The position numbers were made by a program, and so were the translations under genes. Below, in pieces: positions 34,898-44,493 of a stretch of 64,000 bases of DNA (position 1 is the first letter of the stretch; each line of letters opens with the position of its first letter). Source of the stretch: Candidatus Paraluminiphilus aquimaris (GTDB lineage: Bacteria > Pseudomonadota > Gammaproteobacteria > Pseudomonadales > Halieaceae); NCBI RefSeq assembly GCF_026230195.1, contig NZ_CP036501.1, positions 496,001-560,000 on the forward strand, in the 5' to 3' direction. A model generated the notes under the pieces. The model did no database searches and was not told the DNA's origin. It saw only the letters and a list, made by a program, of their open reading frames with translations.

Positions 34898-36127
34898 TTA
34901 GAACAACACCCGTGTGCGCAGTGTGCCTTCGATTCCAGACAGCTGACTAATTAGCGTTTTTGAGTAGTCGCTCTCAATATCAATCACGACATAGCCCGTA
35001 TCGCCCATGGTCTGTAAATACTGACCACTCACGTTGACAGCACTCTCGCTGAAGACTTGGTTAATAGCGCTCATAATGCCTGGAATATTTTGATGCACAT
35101 GAAGTAATCGGTGCTTACCCTCGTGCTCCGGCAGGGCCACTTCCGGAAAATTCACGGCGGATGTTGTCGTACCGTTATCACTGTAGCGCGTGAGCTTCTC
35201 AGCCACTTCAACACCAATATTCTCCTGGGCCTCCTGGGTAGAGCCGCCAATATGAGGGGTTAAAATGCACTGATCGAGACCTCTGAGCGGTGAAATAAAT
35301 TCATCATTATTTGAACGAGGCTCAACAGGAAATACATCGATTGCCGCGCCACCAATATGGTTACCGTTCAGTGCCTCGGCCAAAGCATCAAGGTCTACAA
35401 CATTACCCCGTGACGCATTAATTAAAATGGACCCCGAACGCATCGCGGCGATCTCGCGTTGCCCAATGAGTAGCTCAGTACTCGCGTGCTGAGGCACATG
35501 CAAACTCACCACGTGCGCCTCTTTCAGTAATGCAGACAGTGTCGCCTTGGGCTGAGCATTCCCCAGCGGGAGCTTGGACTCGACATCAAAATAAACAACC
35601 TTCATACCCAGGCTCTCGGCAATGACCCCTAGCTGCATACCGATGTTGCCATAACCAATAATTCCGAGTGTCTTTCCGCGGCACTCAAACGCACCTGTTG
35701 CGCTTTTTTGCCACTCGCCTCGATGCGCCGCCGCGCTTCGCTGTGGTACGCCTCGAAGTAACAAAATGATCTCAGCCATAACCAGCTCAGCGACACTGCG
35801 CGTGTTTGAAAAAGGCGCGTTAAAAACCGGAATCCCTCGCTTCGCAGCGGCTTCCAAATCGACCTGATTTGTCCCGATGCAGAAACAACCAATTGCCACT
35901 AAGCGATCAGCCGCTTCAAATATCTCGGCAGACAGTTGGGTACGAGACCGAATGCCTACAAAATGAGCGTCCTTTATTTCTTTCTTCAAATCATCGGAGG
36001 GAAGGGCCTTCGGGTAGGTCACAACGTTTGTGTAGCCGGCCTTCGCAAGCGCATCGATGGCGCTTTGGTGAACACCCTCTAATAAAAGGAACTTAATCTT
36101 CGATTTTTGGAGTGACTGCTGTTTCAT
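34898..36127 (-). CDS. serA: D-3-phosphoglycerate dehydrogenase
   Basis: First step of serine synthesis, oxidation of 3-phosphoglycerate with NAD. The 409-residue protein matches the E. coli SerA type in length. It has VGIRSRTQLSAEIFE, the Rossmann segment LGIIGYGNIGMQLGVIAES, the active-site strand ILINASRGNVVDLDAL, LTPHIGGSTQEAQENIG with the catalytic His, and a C-terminal ACT domain (HVHQNIPGIMSAINQVF) that binds serine for feedback. It faces the D-2-hydroxyglutarate dehydrogenase gene head to head, separated by a short gap. Confidence 0.95.
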   Translation of the reverse strand: MKQQSLQKSKIKFLLLEGVHQSAIDALAKAGYTNVVTYPKALPSDDLKKEIKDAHFVGIRSRTQLSAEIFEAADRLVAIGCFCIGTNQVDLEAAAKRGIPVFNAPFSNTRSVAELVMAEIILLLRGVPQRSAAAHRGEWQKSATGAFECRGKTLGIIGYGNIGMQLGVIAESLGMKVVYFDVESKLPLGNAQPKATLSALLKEAHVVSLHVPQHASTELLIGQREIAAMRSGSILINASRGNVVDLDALAEALNGNHIGGAAIDVFPVEPRSNNDEFISPLRGLDQCILTPHIGGSTQEAQENIGVEVAEKLTRYSDNGTTTSAVNFPEVALPEHEGKHRLLHVHQNIPGIMSAINQVFSESAVNVSGQYLQTMGDTGYVVIDIESDYSKTLISQLSGIEGTLRTRVLF

Positions 36128-36199
36128 AACCTACTTCTGAAGGTGAGTGCGCGGGGCGTGGATGATAACATTACGGGCATCACCGCTTTGGAGTTCAAT

Positions 36200-37603
36200 G
36201 TGCAACGCTCGTCAATAGACGTTATTCACTCCCTTGAGACCCTGCTGTCTAAGGATCAAGTCTCAACTGAGGCTTCAGTCCTCGAAAGCTACGGTCAAGA
36301 CTGGACACGCTTTACACAGCCCGCCCCGCTCGCAATTGTTTTTCCTCGGTCGACAAACGAGGTGGCAGATATCGTCAAATGCGCACGCACCCATAAATTT
36401 GCGCTGGTGCCCTCCGGTGGTCGGACGGGATTAAGCGGTGGTGCTGTTGCGGCGAACGGTGAGGTCGTGGTCTCTCTCGATAAACTGAACACCATTGAGG
36501 CCGTCAACAAGACGGATCGCACCATCGCTGTCGGTGCAGGTGCAATCACACAGGCTATTCAAGCGGCCGCCCGAGAAGCAGACCTCTTTTATCCCGTCGA
36601 TTTCGCGTCAAGTGGCTCGAGTCAGATTGGCGGCAACATTGCCACTAACGCAGGTGGCATCAATGTCATTCGCTATGGCATGACGCGGGAATGGGTAGCC
36701 GGCCTCACGGTGGTTACCGGTACCGGCGAAATTCTAGAGCTCAATCGCGGCCTCATGAAGAACAATACAGGCCTTGATTTTCGGCACCTCTTTATCGGTT
36801 CTGAGGGTGTGTTGGGCTTTATTACCGAAGCGACCTTACGACTCTGCTCGCCGCCTAAAGACCCAACCGTACTGGTACTGGGCCTTAGCGATATGGATGC
36901 CATCATGCTGGTGCTCGAGCGCATCCAAGGAACCACACCACTTTTGGCCTACGAATTCTTTTCTGAACTTGCAGCATCAAAAGTTGTGGAGCACGCGGGT
37001 GTCGCCAGACCCTTTGACACCAAAACACCGTTCTACGCGCTAATCGAATTCGAGCGCGACAGCGAAGAGACCGAAGCTGCCGTCTTTGAAGCCGTCGAAG
37101 CCTGTATGGAGTCAGGCTGGGTATTGGACGCTGTCATGAGCCAAAGCGTTGCACAAGCACGCGCGCTGTGGCGCCTCCGAGAGGATATCTCAGAGACGAT
37201 TACGCGATGGACCCCTTACAAAAATGATATTTCTTCGACAGTTTCCAAAGTGCCTCAGCTGTTATCCGCAGTGGATACTGTGGTTCACAATCACTATCCA
37301 GACTGGGAAGTCTGCTGGTACGGACACATCGGTGATGGCAATCTGCATCTCAATATTTTAAAACCAGAAAATCTTGATATCAGCGACTTCAAAGCCCGAT
37401 GCGGTGATGTCTCAGTTGATATTTTTGAAGCCATCAGGGGTTTGGGTGGAAGCATCTCCGCGGAGCATGGTGTTGGAACACTTAAAGCACCCTTCCTCGA
37501 GTACACCCGTACAGAAAGCGAAATAGCGTCGATGCGAGCCATAAAGGCTATTTTTGATCCCGACGAGATCATGAACCCAGGGAAAATCTTTCTCGCTAAC
37601 TAG
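36200..37603 (+). CDS. FAD-linked D-2-hydroxyglutarate dehydrogenase
   Basis: A 467-residue FAD oxidase of the GlcD/D-lactate dehydrogenase family. The PP-loop-like region is ALVPSGGRTGLSGGAVAANG, followed by SSGSSQIGGNIATNAGG and, near the end, HIGDGNLHLNIL and SAEHGVGTLKAPF. The start is GTG at 36200, six bases after GGAG; earlier frames from 36143 lie too close to serA. The head-to-head serA neighbour fits the known coupling in which SerA reduces 2-oxoglutarate to D-2-hydroxyglutarate to regenerate NAD and this enzyme reoxidises it. The assignment rests on family and context. Confidence 0.85.
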   Translation: MQRSSIDVIHSLETLLSKDQVSTEASVLESYGQDWTRFTQPAPLAIVFPRSTNEVADIVKCARTHKFALVPSGGRTGLSGGAVAANGEVVVSLDKLNTIEAVNKTDRTIAVGAGAITQAIQAAAREADLFYPVDFASSGSSQIGGNIATNAGGINVIRYGMTREWVAGLTVVTGTGEILELNRGLMKNNTGLDFRHLFIGSEGVLGFITEATLRLCSPPKDPTVLVLGLSDMDAIMLVLERIQGTTPLLAYEFFSELAASKVVEHAGVARPFDTKTPFYALIEFERDSEETEAAVFEAVEACMESGWVLDAVMSQSVAQARALWRLREDISETITRWTPYKNDISSTVSKVPQLLSAVDTVVHNHYPDWEVCWYGHIGDGNLHLNILKPENLDISDFKARCGDVSVDIFEAIRGLGGSISAEHGVGTLKAPFLEYTRTESEIASMRAIKAIFDPDEIMNPGKIFLAN

Positions 37604-37625
37604 AATGACACAATAAGGAGATCCT

Positions 37626-38294
37626 ATGGACGCAAAGACGCTGAAACAGATGGTGGCGCGCGAAGCGATCGAGAGCGTAATGCGTACAGATGACAGTGAC
37701 CTGGTTGTTGGTATTGGCACAGGCAGCACAGCAGAGTGCTTCATTGCCGAATTACCCCGTCTGCGAGACCGGATTCAAACGACCGTATCCAGTTCTGAGC
37801 GATCGTCTGAGTTGCTGCGGCAACTGGGTTTTGACGTACAAGATCTCAACAATGTTGACCGAGTTGACGTCTATGTCGATGGCGCCGATGAGGCAACTGA
37901 AGAAGGGTTTTTGATAAAAGGGGGCGGTGCCGCTTTAACACGCGAAAAGATTGCGGCAGCGAAAGCTAAAGCGTTCATTTGCATCGCCGACAACAGCAAA
38001 ATGGTTCCCCAATTAGGCACTTTCCCGCTCCCGGTCGAGGTAATTCCCATGGCGCGAACGCTTGTTCAGGCCGAGCTCAATAAACTCGGTGGTAATGCAG
38101 TTTGGCGAGAGGGCGTCATCACAGACAACGGCAATATCATTCTCGACGTCCACTCATTGGAAATAACTAATCCCAAAGCGCTTGAAAGCGAAATAAATAA
38201 TATGACGGGCGTTGTCTGTAACGGCATCTTCGCTCACAGACCTGCTGACGTTTTACTTATCAGCACGCCGAGCGGTGTTGTCCGCATTTTGTGA
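37626..38294 (+). CDS. rpiA: Ribose-5-phosphate isomerase A
   Basis: Interconverts ribose-5-phosphate and ribulose-5-phosphate. The 222-residue protein has [45 protein letters not shown] with the catalytic Asp and Lys region, and [22 protein letters not shown]. The start ATG follows AAGGAGAT. The gene lies 23 bp after the FAD dehydrogenase. The length is normal for RpiA. Confidence 0.96.
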   Translation: MDAKTLKQMVAREAIESVMRTDDSDLVVGIGTGSTAECFIAELPRLRDRIQTTVSSSERSSELLRQLGFDVQDLNNVDRVDVYVDGADEATEEGFLIKGGGAALTREKIAAAKAKAFICIADNSKMVPQLGTFPLPVEVIPMARTLVQAELNKLGGNAVWREGVITDNGNIILDVHSLEITNPKALESEINNMTGVVCNGIFAHRPADVLLISTPSGVVRIL

Positions 38295-38314
38295 CAGCTT
38301 ACCGACAATCAACA

Positions 38315-38342
38315 TTGACACATAAGGATATCTTTATATAGT
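38315..38342 (+). promoter_or_regulatory. Sigma-70 promoter of metK
   Basis: TTGACA at 38315-38320, a perfect -35 box, and TATAGT at 38337-38342 with a 16-bp spacer. Transcription would start near 38349, leaving a leader of about 23 bases, too short for a classical SAM riboswitch. The leader carries a strong GGGGGAG ribosome binding site six bases before the GTG. Confidence 0.75.
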
Positions 38343-38371
38343 TACCCCATAACAAATAGGGGGAGCGTCCT

Positions 38372-39544
38372 GTGAGTTCTTACACACTTTTTACGTCAGA
38401 ATCCGTATCAGAAGGCCATCCGGACAAAGTGGCTGATCAAGTCTCTGATGCGATCTTAGATCTCTACCTATCCAAAGATGTCAATGCGCGTGTCGCGGTA
38501 GAAACACTGGTGAAAACCGGGATGGCCGTGTTGGCCGGAGAAGTCACGTCATCCGCCGCGATTACACCAGGCGAGATTGAAAGCACCGTCAGAAAGGTGA
38601 TTTGTGATATCGGTTATGACAGTTCTGACGTCTGCTTTGACGGCAATACCTGCGCTGTTATCAATGCTATTGGTTTGCAGTCACCCGACATTGCCATGGG
38701 AACGCTTGAAGCGGATGAGGCCAATCAGGGTGCCGGTGATCAGGGCCTTATGTTTGGCTACGCGGCAGATGAGACGGCAACGTTGATGCCAGCGCCGATT
38801 TTTTACTCGCATCGACTCGTAGAGCGGCAAGCTGAGCTTCGCCGATCAGGCCAAGCGGATTTTCTGGGCCCGGATGCGAAAAGCCAAATCTCACTGCGCT
38901 ATGACGAAGACGGCAAGCCACTAGCCATCGATGCTGTGGTGTTATCGACCCAGCATTCCACTGACATTGACCAAGACACACTGCGTGAATTCGTCAAACG
39001 AGAAATCATCGAGGCCGTTTTGCCCGCTGACTGGCTTACCCCAGATACGCAATACCACATAAACCCAACCGGACAGTTCATCATTGGTGGCCCAATGGGC
39101 GATTGTGGCCTTACGGGTCGTAAAATCATTGTTGATACCTACGGCGGTATGGCCCGACACGGTGGCGGTGCCTTTTCAGGCAAAGATCCGTCGAAGGTGG
39201 ATCGTTCTGCTGCCTATGCTGGCCGGTATGTTGCGAAGAATATCGTTGCAGCAGGGCTTGCGAGCCGCTGCGAGATTCAGGTTTCGTATGCCATCGGAGT
39301 GGCGGAACCGACATCGATTTCAATCGATACCTTTGGAACCGCCAATGTTTCAGAGACTCGTATTATTGAGCTGGTAAGAGAGCACTTTGATCTTCGCCCC
39401 AAAGGCCTTATCAATATGCTCAATCTCAAGCGGCCCATTTACCAACCCACCGCGGCTTACGGCCATTTTGGACGCGAGCAAGAAAGCTTTACGTGGGAAA
39501 AAACCGATAAAGCCGATGCGCTACGCGCTGCGGCAGGACTTTAA
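38372..39544 (+). CDS. metK: S-adenosylmethionine synthetase
   Basis: Makes S-adenosylmethionine from methionine and ATP. The 390-residue protein begins with [17 protein letters not shown] (ATP site) and contains [43 protein letters not shown] and the C-terminal [19 protein letters not shown]. The start is GTG at 38372, supported by a strong ribosome binding site and a promoter just upstream. It is followed by ahcY after 24 bp, so the activated-methyl cycle genes are co-transcribed. Confidence 0.97.
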   Translation: MSSYTLFTSESVSEGHPDKVADQVSDAILDLYLSKDVNARVAVETLVKTGMAVLAGEVTSSAAITPGEIESTVRKVICDIGYDSSDVCFDGNTCAVINAIGLQSPDIAMGTLEADEANQGAGDQGLMFGYAADETATLMPAPIFYSHRLVERQAELRRSGQADFLGPDAKSQISLRYDEDGKPLAIDAVVLSTQHSTDIDQDTLREFVKREIIEAVLPADWLTPDTQYHINPTGQFIIGGPMGDCGLTGRKIIVDTYGGMARHGGGAFSGKDPSKVDRSAAYAGRYVAKNIVAAGLASRCEIQVSYAIGVAEPTSISIDTFGTANVSETRIIELVREHFDLRPKGLINMLNLKRPIYQPTAAYGHFGREQESFTWEKTDKADALRAAAGL

Positions 39545-39568
39545 GTTAACTAAACACCAGGAGCTGTC

Positions 39569-40960
39569 ATGACAACGGCCATCGACTCAGCAACATTTTC
39601 AGATTACAAAGTAGCGGATATTACCCTGGCCGAGTGGGGTCGCCGCGAACTCGCTATTGCGGAAACCGAGATGCCCGCACTCATGACATTGCGAGACCGC
39701 TACAGAGAAGAGCAGCCTTTGGCTGGCGCCAAAATTCTGGGCTGCATCCACATGACGATTCAAACAGGCGTGCTTATCGAGACGCTCATTGACCTTGGCG
39801 CTGAGGTGCGCTGGTCCAGCTGCAATATCTTCTCTACACAAGACCATGCAGCGGCCGCTATCGCCGCCCGCGGCATTCCTGTCTTCGCCTGGAAGGGCGA
39901 GACTGAGCCTGAGTATGAGTGGTGTATCGAGCAAACCATTTTACAAGACGGCAAACCCTGGGAAGCTAACATGATCCTGGACGACGGTGGCGATCTCACT
40001 GCGATGCTCCATGAAAAATACCCAGAGATGCTCGAGCGCATTCATGGCATTACAGAGGAAACGACGACAGGGGTGCACCGCCTCTATGAAATGTTGGACG
40101 AAGGATCTCTCAAAGTGCCCGCCATTAATGTAAATGATGCGGTCACCAAGTCTAAAAATGACAACAAGTATGGATGTCGCCACAGCCTTAACGACGCTAT
40201 CAAGCGAGGACTCGATCACTTATTGGCTGGAAAGCGCGCGCTCGTCCTTGGCTATGGTGACGTGGGTAAGGGCTCGGCTCAGTCACTGCGCCAAGAAGGT
40301 ATGATTGTTCGCGTCACCGAATGCGATCCTATTTGTGCCATGCAGGCGTGCATGGACGGCTACGAAGTCGTCTCACCGTTTGTCGATGGTGTGAATGATG
40401 GGACCGACGCCTCGATCAATACCGACCTTCTCGGTCAAACCGATTTACTGTGCTCGGCAACAGGGAATGTGGATGTCTGTAATGCGGCTATGCTCCGAGC
40501 ACTCAAGCCGGGTGCCGTAGTTTGTAATATTGGCCACTTTGACAACGAGATCGACACCGCCTACATGCGTGAGAACTGGGAGTGGGAAGAGATCAAACCC
40601 CAAGTACACAAGGTTTATCGAGACCGCACAACAAACGACCACTTGTTACTTCTCGCGGAGGGACGTCTGGTAAACCTTGGAAATGCCACGGGTCATCCAT
40701 CTCGAATAATGGACGGCTCCTTTGCAAACCAGGTTCTGGCGCAGATTCACTTGTATGCACAGCGCTTTGCCGACCTGCCCACGGCAGAGAAGTCTGGCGC
40801 TATCAGCGTTGAAGTGTTGCCAAAGCACCTTGATGAGCAAGTAGCCGCGCTCATGGTACAAGGATTTGGTGGTGTGATGACCAAACTGACCCAGCAACAG
40901 GGCGATTACATTGGCGTCAGTGTTGAAGGTCCTTATAAAAACGACAGCTACAAGTACTAA
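39569..40960 (+). CDS. ahcY: Adenosylhomocysteinase
   Basis: Hydrolyses S-adenosylhomocysteine to homocysteine and adenosine with bound NAD. The 463-residue protein has [43 protein letters not shown], the NAD motif [19 protein letters not shown], and the C-terminal NDSYKY. It contains the roughly 40-residue insertion typical of the proteobacterial long form. The upstream gap of 24 bp is too short for a S-adenosylhomocysteine riboswitch. It pairs with metK. Confidence 0.97.
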   Translation: MTTAIDSATFSDYKVADITLAEWGRRELAIAETEMPALMTLRDRYREEQPLAGAKILGCIHMTIQTGVLIETLIDLGAEVRWSSCNIFSTQDHAAAAIAARGIPVFAWKGETEPEYEWCIEQTILQDGKPWEANMILDDGGDLTAMLHEKYPEMLERIHGITEETTTGVHRLYEMLDEGSLKVPAINVNDAVTKSKNDNKYGCRHSLNDAIKRGLDHLLAGKRALVLGYGDVGKGSAQSLRQEGMIVRVTECDPICAMQACMDGYEVVSPFVDGVNDGTDASINTDLLGQTDLLCSATGNVDVCNAAMLRALKPGAVVCNIGHFDNEIDTAYMRENWEWEEIKPQVHKVYRDRTTNDHLLLLAEGRLVNLGNATGHPSRIMDGSFANQVLAQIHLYAQRFADLPTAEKSGAISVEVLPKHLDEQVAALMVQGFGGVMTKLTQQQGDYIGVSVEGPYKNDSYKY

Positions 40961-40987
40961 ATAGCGCTCAAATGATAAACTGCGTTC

Positions 40988-41719
40988 ATGCGCAGTTATC
41001 GAGTTCATTCACATTCTGATCTTGTCGTTGGACAGTCGGCCGCTCTTGATGAGCGGTCGAGTCACCATTTAGCGCGCGTTCTCAGGGTAAAGGTGGGTGA
41101 TGCGGTCACCGTGTTTAATGGTGACGGCAATAACTACTTTTCTCACGTATCCGCGCTCTCAAAAACCTGCGTTACTGTAGATCTCTTATCCAGCGAGCAC
41201 CCTGCCAATGAGTCGCCACTAACGACTCACTTGGGCCTCGCTGTATCAAAAGGGGATCGCTTTGATTGGGCAATAAAGAAGGCGACAGAGCTTGGGGTAT
41301 CGTCAATCTCCCCGATATTGAGCCAGCGTGTGGATGTCCGATTATCACCCGATCGTTGGAGAAAAAAGCAAGATCACTGGCAGCAGATTGTGATCAGTGC
41401 CTGCGAACAGAGCGGGCGTGCTGTTGTCCCCCAGGTGGAGGCACCAACGCCCCTTGCGGATTGGGTCGCCATGACGGAGGCCGATTATAAGTTTTGTCTT
41501 CACCCTGGCTTAAAGAGTGTGCTCCCAGCAACGACGCCCAATAGTGTTGCGCTGCTCATTGGTCCCGAAGGGGGATTGAGCGATGACGAGGTGGCCGTTG
41601 CCACCGATTATGCGTTTTTAGGCCTCAATGTGGGGCCACGCATTTTACGCACTGAAACAGCGCCACTCGTCGCCCTCTCCGTTATAGGCACTCAATGGGG
41701 TGACTTAAGAGCGATATAA
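40988..41719 (+). CDS. rsmE: 16S rRNA (uracil-1498-N3) methyltransferase
   Basis: A 243-residue SPOUT-fold methyltransferase for 16S rRNA U1498. Characteristic segments are SSHHLARVLRVKVGDAVTVFNG at the N-terminal PUA-like domain, ALLIGPEGGLSDDEVAVA and LNVGPRILRTETAPLVALSVI at the knot. It uses S-adenosylmethionine, and its position after metK-ahcY is consistent. The 27-bp gap to ahcY suggests co-transcription. Confidence 0.95.
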   Translation: MRSYRVHSHSDLVVGQSAALDERSSHHLARVLRVKVGDAVTVFNGDGNNYFSHVSALSKTCVTVDLLSSEHPANESPLTTHLGLAVSKGDRFDWAIKKATELGVSSISPILSQRVDVRLSPDRWRKKQDHWQQIVISACEQSGRAVVPQVEAPTPLADWVAMTEADYKFCLHPGLKSVLPATTPNSVALLIGPEGGLSDDEVAVATDYAFLGLNVGPRILRTETAPLVALSVIGTQWGDLRAI

Positions 41720-41785
41720 ACGCTTGAACCCACCGTGGCGGGGACTCAAACTTAATAATGTTAAAGCGGCGTTGAGCAAGTAACT

Positions 41786-42748
41786 ATGGGATTGCGTATC
41801 GGGGTACTAATGGACCCCATCTCTGGCATCAATACAAAGAAAGACACAACCTTGGGTATGCTTCGTGCAGGCGTAAAAGCAGGCCACCAACTTGTTTACT
41901 TGGAGCAAAGCGACCTCTTCATCAGAGAAGGCGAAACGTTTGCCAGCTTGAGACCTCTCGAGGTTTTCGAGAGTGATGATCACTGGTACTCGTTGGGTGA
42001 TGCCTACACGGCCTCACTTTCCTCGCTCGATGTTGTACTGATGCGAAAAGACCCACCGTTCGATATGGAGTTTTTCTACACCACACAGCTACTCGAAGAT
42101 GCAGAACGCCGTGGCACCCTCATTGTTAACCGCTGCGAGAGCCTTCGAAACTGCAACGAAAAGTTGTTCGCTGCACAATTCCCCCAATGCTGCCCTCCGC
42201 TTTTGGTGTCACGCGACCCCGACGCGCTGAAAACATTCCACAAGGAATACGGAGACGTCATATTCAAACCGCTCGATGGGATGGGTGGTCAATCGATATT
42301 TCGAGTTAGCGAAAATGATCCCAATCTGAACGTTATCCTTGAAACACTGACACGAAAGGGTGCCGAAACGATTATGGCTCAACGCTATCTACCCGAAATA
42401 AAGGCGGGTGATAAACGCATCCTCATGGTGAATGGCGAGGCCGTACCCTTTTGTTTAGCCAGGCTACCTATGGCGGGCGAAAATCGAGGGAACTTGGCGG
42501 CCGGGGGTTCAGGTGTGGTACAGCCTTTATCGGAGCGAGATCAATGGATCGCAGCACAAGTAGGACCCACCCTGCGCGAAAAAGGACTACTGTTCGTCGG
42601 ACTTGATGTGATTGGTGACTATCTTACCGAGATCAATGTGACGAGCCCTACCTGTATGCGAGAGATTGATCGCGCTGAAAATACGCAAATCGCCGAGGCG
42701 CTTATCGCCAGTATCGAAGGCGCTTTGGTGGAGCACCGTGCAAGCTGA
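41786..42748 (+). CDS. gshB: Glutathione synthetase
   Basis: A 320-residue ATP-grasp ligase that joins gamma-glutamylcysteine and glycine. RIGVLMDPISGINTKKDTTL, RKDPPFDMEFFYTTQLLE, KPLDGMGGQSIFRV and the C-terminal EINVTSPTCMREIDR are diagnostic. It lies 66 bp after rsmE, as in many gammaproteobacteria. The next gene starts inside it, overlapping by 11 bases. Confidence 0.96.
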   Translation: MGLRIGVLMDPISGINTKKDTTLGMLRAGVKAGHQLVYLEQSDLFIREGETFASLRPLEVFESDDHWYSLGDAYTASLSSLDVVLMRKDPPFDMEFFYTTQLLEDAERRGTLIVNRCESLRNCNEKLFAAQFPQCCPPLLVSRDPDALKTFHKEYGDVIFKPLDGMGGQSIFRVSENDPNLNVILETLTRKGAETIMAQRYLPEIKAGDKRILMVNGEAVPFCLARLPMAGENRGNLAAGGSGVVQPLSERDQWIAAQVGPTLREKGLLFVGLDVIGDYLTEINVTSPTCMREIDRAENTQIAEALIASIEGALVEHRAS

Positions 42749-43430
42749 ATACGACGTATCGGGGCATATGCCAGCGGCCACCGTTGTCTCAGTTGCACTG
42801 CACGCATTTATTGCCATTTTAATATCCAGCTCTGTGCTGTCTTCGGTAGCAACTTATCGCTCAAACGCCGTCACCGTAGTGCTCACGCCAAGTAAACAAG
42901 CACCATCCGACGCGACACACATGGCAAGTCAGCATCAGGTTGCAAGTATTGACGATGGGCAAAGACCTCTCACCGACCCATCACCCTCAACAAAACTAGC
43001 CATTTTGGAGGCGTTTTCCGATCAGGTTGCCGACCCTTCAGATTTGGCTGCCGAAGTAGAAAAACTCCAAGGTGAACTGACGCAGATGCAGGAGACGCAG
43101 GCGCAAAATACACGCCTTGGCAGCGTCGCTGCGCGCAGAGCACTGGATGCCGACTATCTTCAGCGTTGGGTAAGTCGCGTTGAAAACTTTGGTAATGCTG
43201 CACTGGCAAATGTAGGCAGTGCGAGGGGCGACGTGCGCTTATTGGTTGTCGTGAATAAATTAGGCATTCTTCTTGATGTTAGGCTGCTTGAGCCATCGGG
43301 CTTTCCCCACCTAGATCGCGCAGCGATCAAAACCGTGCAAGATGCGGCACCTTACCCTGCATTTCCTCCCGCATTGGGTTCACAAGTCGATAAACTAGAG
43401 ATTGTGAGAACCTGGCAATTTCGTCCATAG
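42738..43430 (+). CDS. TonB3-like energy-transducer protein
   Basis: A 230-residue protein with one N-terminal membrane helix (VVSVALHAFIAILISSSVL), a middle region with a coiled coil (LAAEVEKLQGELTQMQETQ) and a C-terminal TonB domain (RLLVVVNKLGILLDVRLLEPSG, then LDRAAIKTVQDAAPYP). The chosen start is GTG at 42738 after GGAG, overlapping gshB. In Pseudomonas aeruginosa the gene between gshB and yqgE is tonB3, needed for twitching motility; position and the nearby pilT/pilU fit that role. No ExbB/ExbD partner is adjacent, so it must use another pair. Confidence 0.8.
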   Translation: MQAEYDVSGHMPAATVVSVALHAFIAILISSSVLSSVATYRSNAVTVVLTPSKQAPSDATHMASQHQVASIDDGQRPLTDPSPSTKLAILEAFSDQVADPSDLAAEVEKLQGELTQMQETQAQNTRLGSVAARRALDADYLQRWVSRVENFGNAALANVGSARGDVRLLVVVNKLGILLDVRLLEPSGFPHLDRAAIKTVQDAAPYPAFPPALGSQVDKLEIVRTWQFRP

Positions 43431-43487
43431 ATGAACGTTATAGCTCTCCCTTGAAAACTGAAAGCGATCACTGATGAAGAAAATCTG

Positions 43488-44057
43488 ATGAAAATGCAGA
43501 GAACCACCGACAGTTTAAGGGGCCATTTTTTGATTGCGACACCCGCAATTGAATCTGGATTTTTTAAGCAAACCGTTACCTACATTTGTGAGCACGGCGA
43601 AACAGGTGCCATGGGGGTGGTCATCAATAAGCCCCTGGACCTGCAACTTGCCGATATTTTTGAGCACCTCAACATACAGCCCCTTTTAAGCCACGATGAA
43701 GTGTCCGTTATGGCCGGCGGCCCAGTAAAAGTAGACCGTGGATTCGTCCTGCACTCTCCCGATAAAACATTCGACGCCACACTGAAAGTCAACGCGGATG
43801 TGTGGCTAACAACGTCAAAGGATGTGCTTGCAGAGATTGCAGCCGGATCCGGTCCCGAGAGGCACCTCGTTGCACTCGGTTATGCGGGATGGTCCGCCGG
43901 ACAGCTCGAGCAAGAAATTGCCGCCAACAGCTGGCTGACCGTCGCCGCTGATGACAAAGTACTTTTCGAGACCCACGTTCAGCAAAAATTTGAGTCGGCG
44001 GGAAGTCTTTTAGGCATCGATATCCGGCTACTCTCACAGCACGCAGGCCACAGCTAA
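43488..44057 (+). CDS. yqgE: YqgE/AlgH family protein
   Basis: A 189-residue protein of the UPF0301 family. GHFLIATPAIESGFFKQTVTYI, GAMGVVINKPLDLQLADIFE and VALGYAGWSAGQLEQEI are diagnostic. The biochemical role is unknown; AlgH was linked to alginate regulation in Pseudomonas, but it is not proven to be a regulator. It directly precedes ruvX, whose ATG follows its stop without a gap, an arrangement conserved in most gammaproteobacteria. Confidence 0.94.
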   Translation: MKMQRTTDSLRGHFLIATPAIESGFFKQTVTYICEHGETGAMGVVINKPLDLQLADIFEHLNIQPLLSHDEVSVMAGGPVKVDRGFVLHSPDKTFDATLKVNADVWLTTSKDVLAEIAAGSGPERHLVALGYAGWSAGQLEQEIAANSWLTVAADDKVLFETHVQQKFESAGSLLGIDIRLLSQHAGHS

Positions 44058-44483
44058 ATGTCGGGTGTTCGTTCCTACCTTTGCTTTGACTTTGGACTCA
44101 AAAATATCGGCGTCGCCTTGGGCAACACCTTGACGAATGAAGCGAGACCTTTACTCATTTTAGCGGCCGTCAATGGAAAGCCTCGGTGGGAACAGGTTGA
44201 AGCCCTGATAAAAGAGTGGCAACCGAGCGCTATCATCGTTGGGAACCCGATTGATGAGAACGGCGATGCAACTGAGCTCTCCGAGAGAGCATCAAAATTT
44301 GCCCGTCAGCTGCACGGACGTCTGGGCTTGAGCACCATCCTCCACGATGAGCGGTTTAGCTCTAAAGAGGCCAAGCTAAGAGCAAAGGAGTCGGGGCACA
44401 ACGGTGACTTTTTAAAGAAGCCTATCGATGACCTTGCGGCGGCCATCATTCTTGAGAGTTGGCTTAACCTCGCGCGCGATTAG
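44058..44483 (+). CDS. ruvX: Holliday junction resolvase-like / pre-16S rRNA nuclease YqgF
   Basis: A 141-residue RNase H-fold nuclease. CFDFGLKNIGVALGN carries the first catalytic Asp, IIVGNPIDENGDATE the middle segment, and KKPIDDLAAAIILESWL the last Asp-rich part. It matures the 5' end of 16S rRNA in E. coli. It starts immediately after yqgE. It converges with pilU, with only ten bases between the stops. Confidence 0.94.
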   Translation: MSGVRSYLCFDFGLKNIGVALGNTLTNEARPLLILAAVNGKPRWEQVEALIKEWQPSAIIVGNPIDENGDATELSERASKFARQLHGRLGLSTILHDERFSSKEAKLRAKESGHNGDFLKKPIDDLAAAIILESWLNLARD

Positions 44484-44493
44484 ATTAATAGCG

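Noticed and set aside
38343-38371. SAM riboswitch before metK
   Set aside because: The predicted transcription start leaves a leader of about 23 bases, too short for known SAM riboswitch classes.
39545-39568. S-adenosylhomocysteine riboswitch before ahcY
   Set aside because: The gap is only 24 bp and is almost filled by the ribosome binding site.
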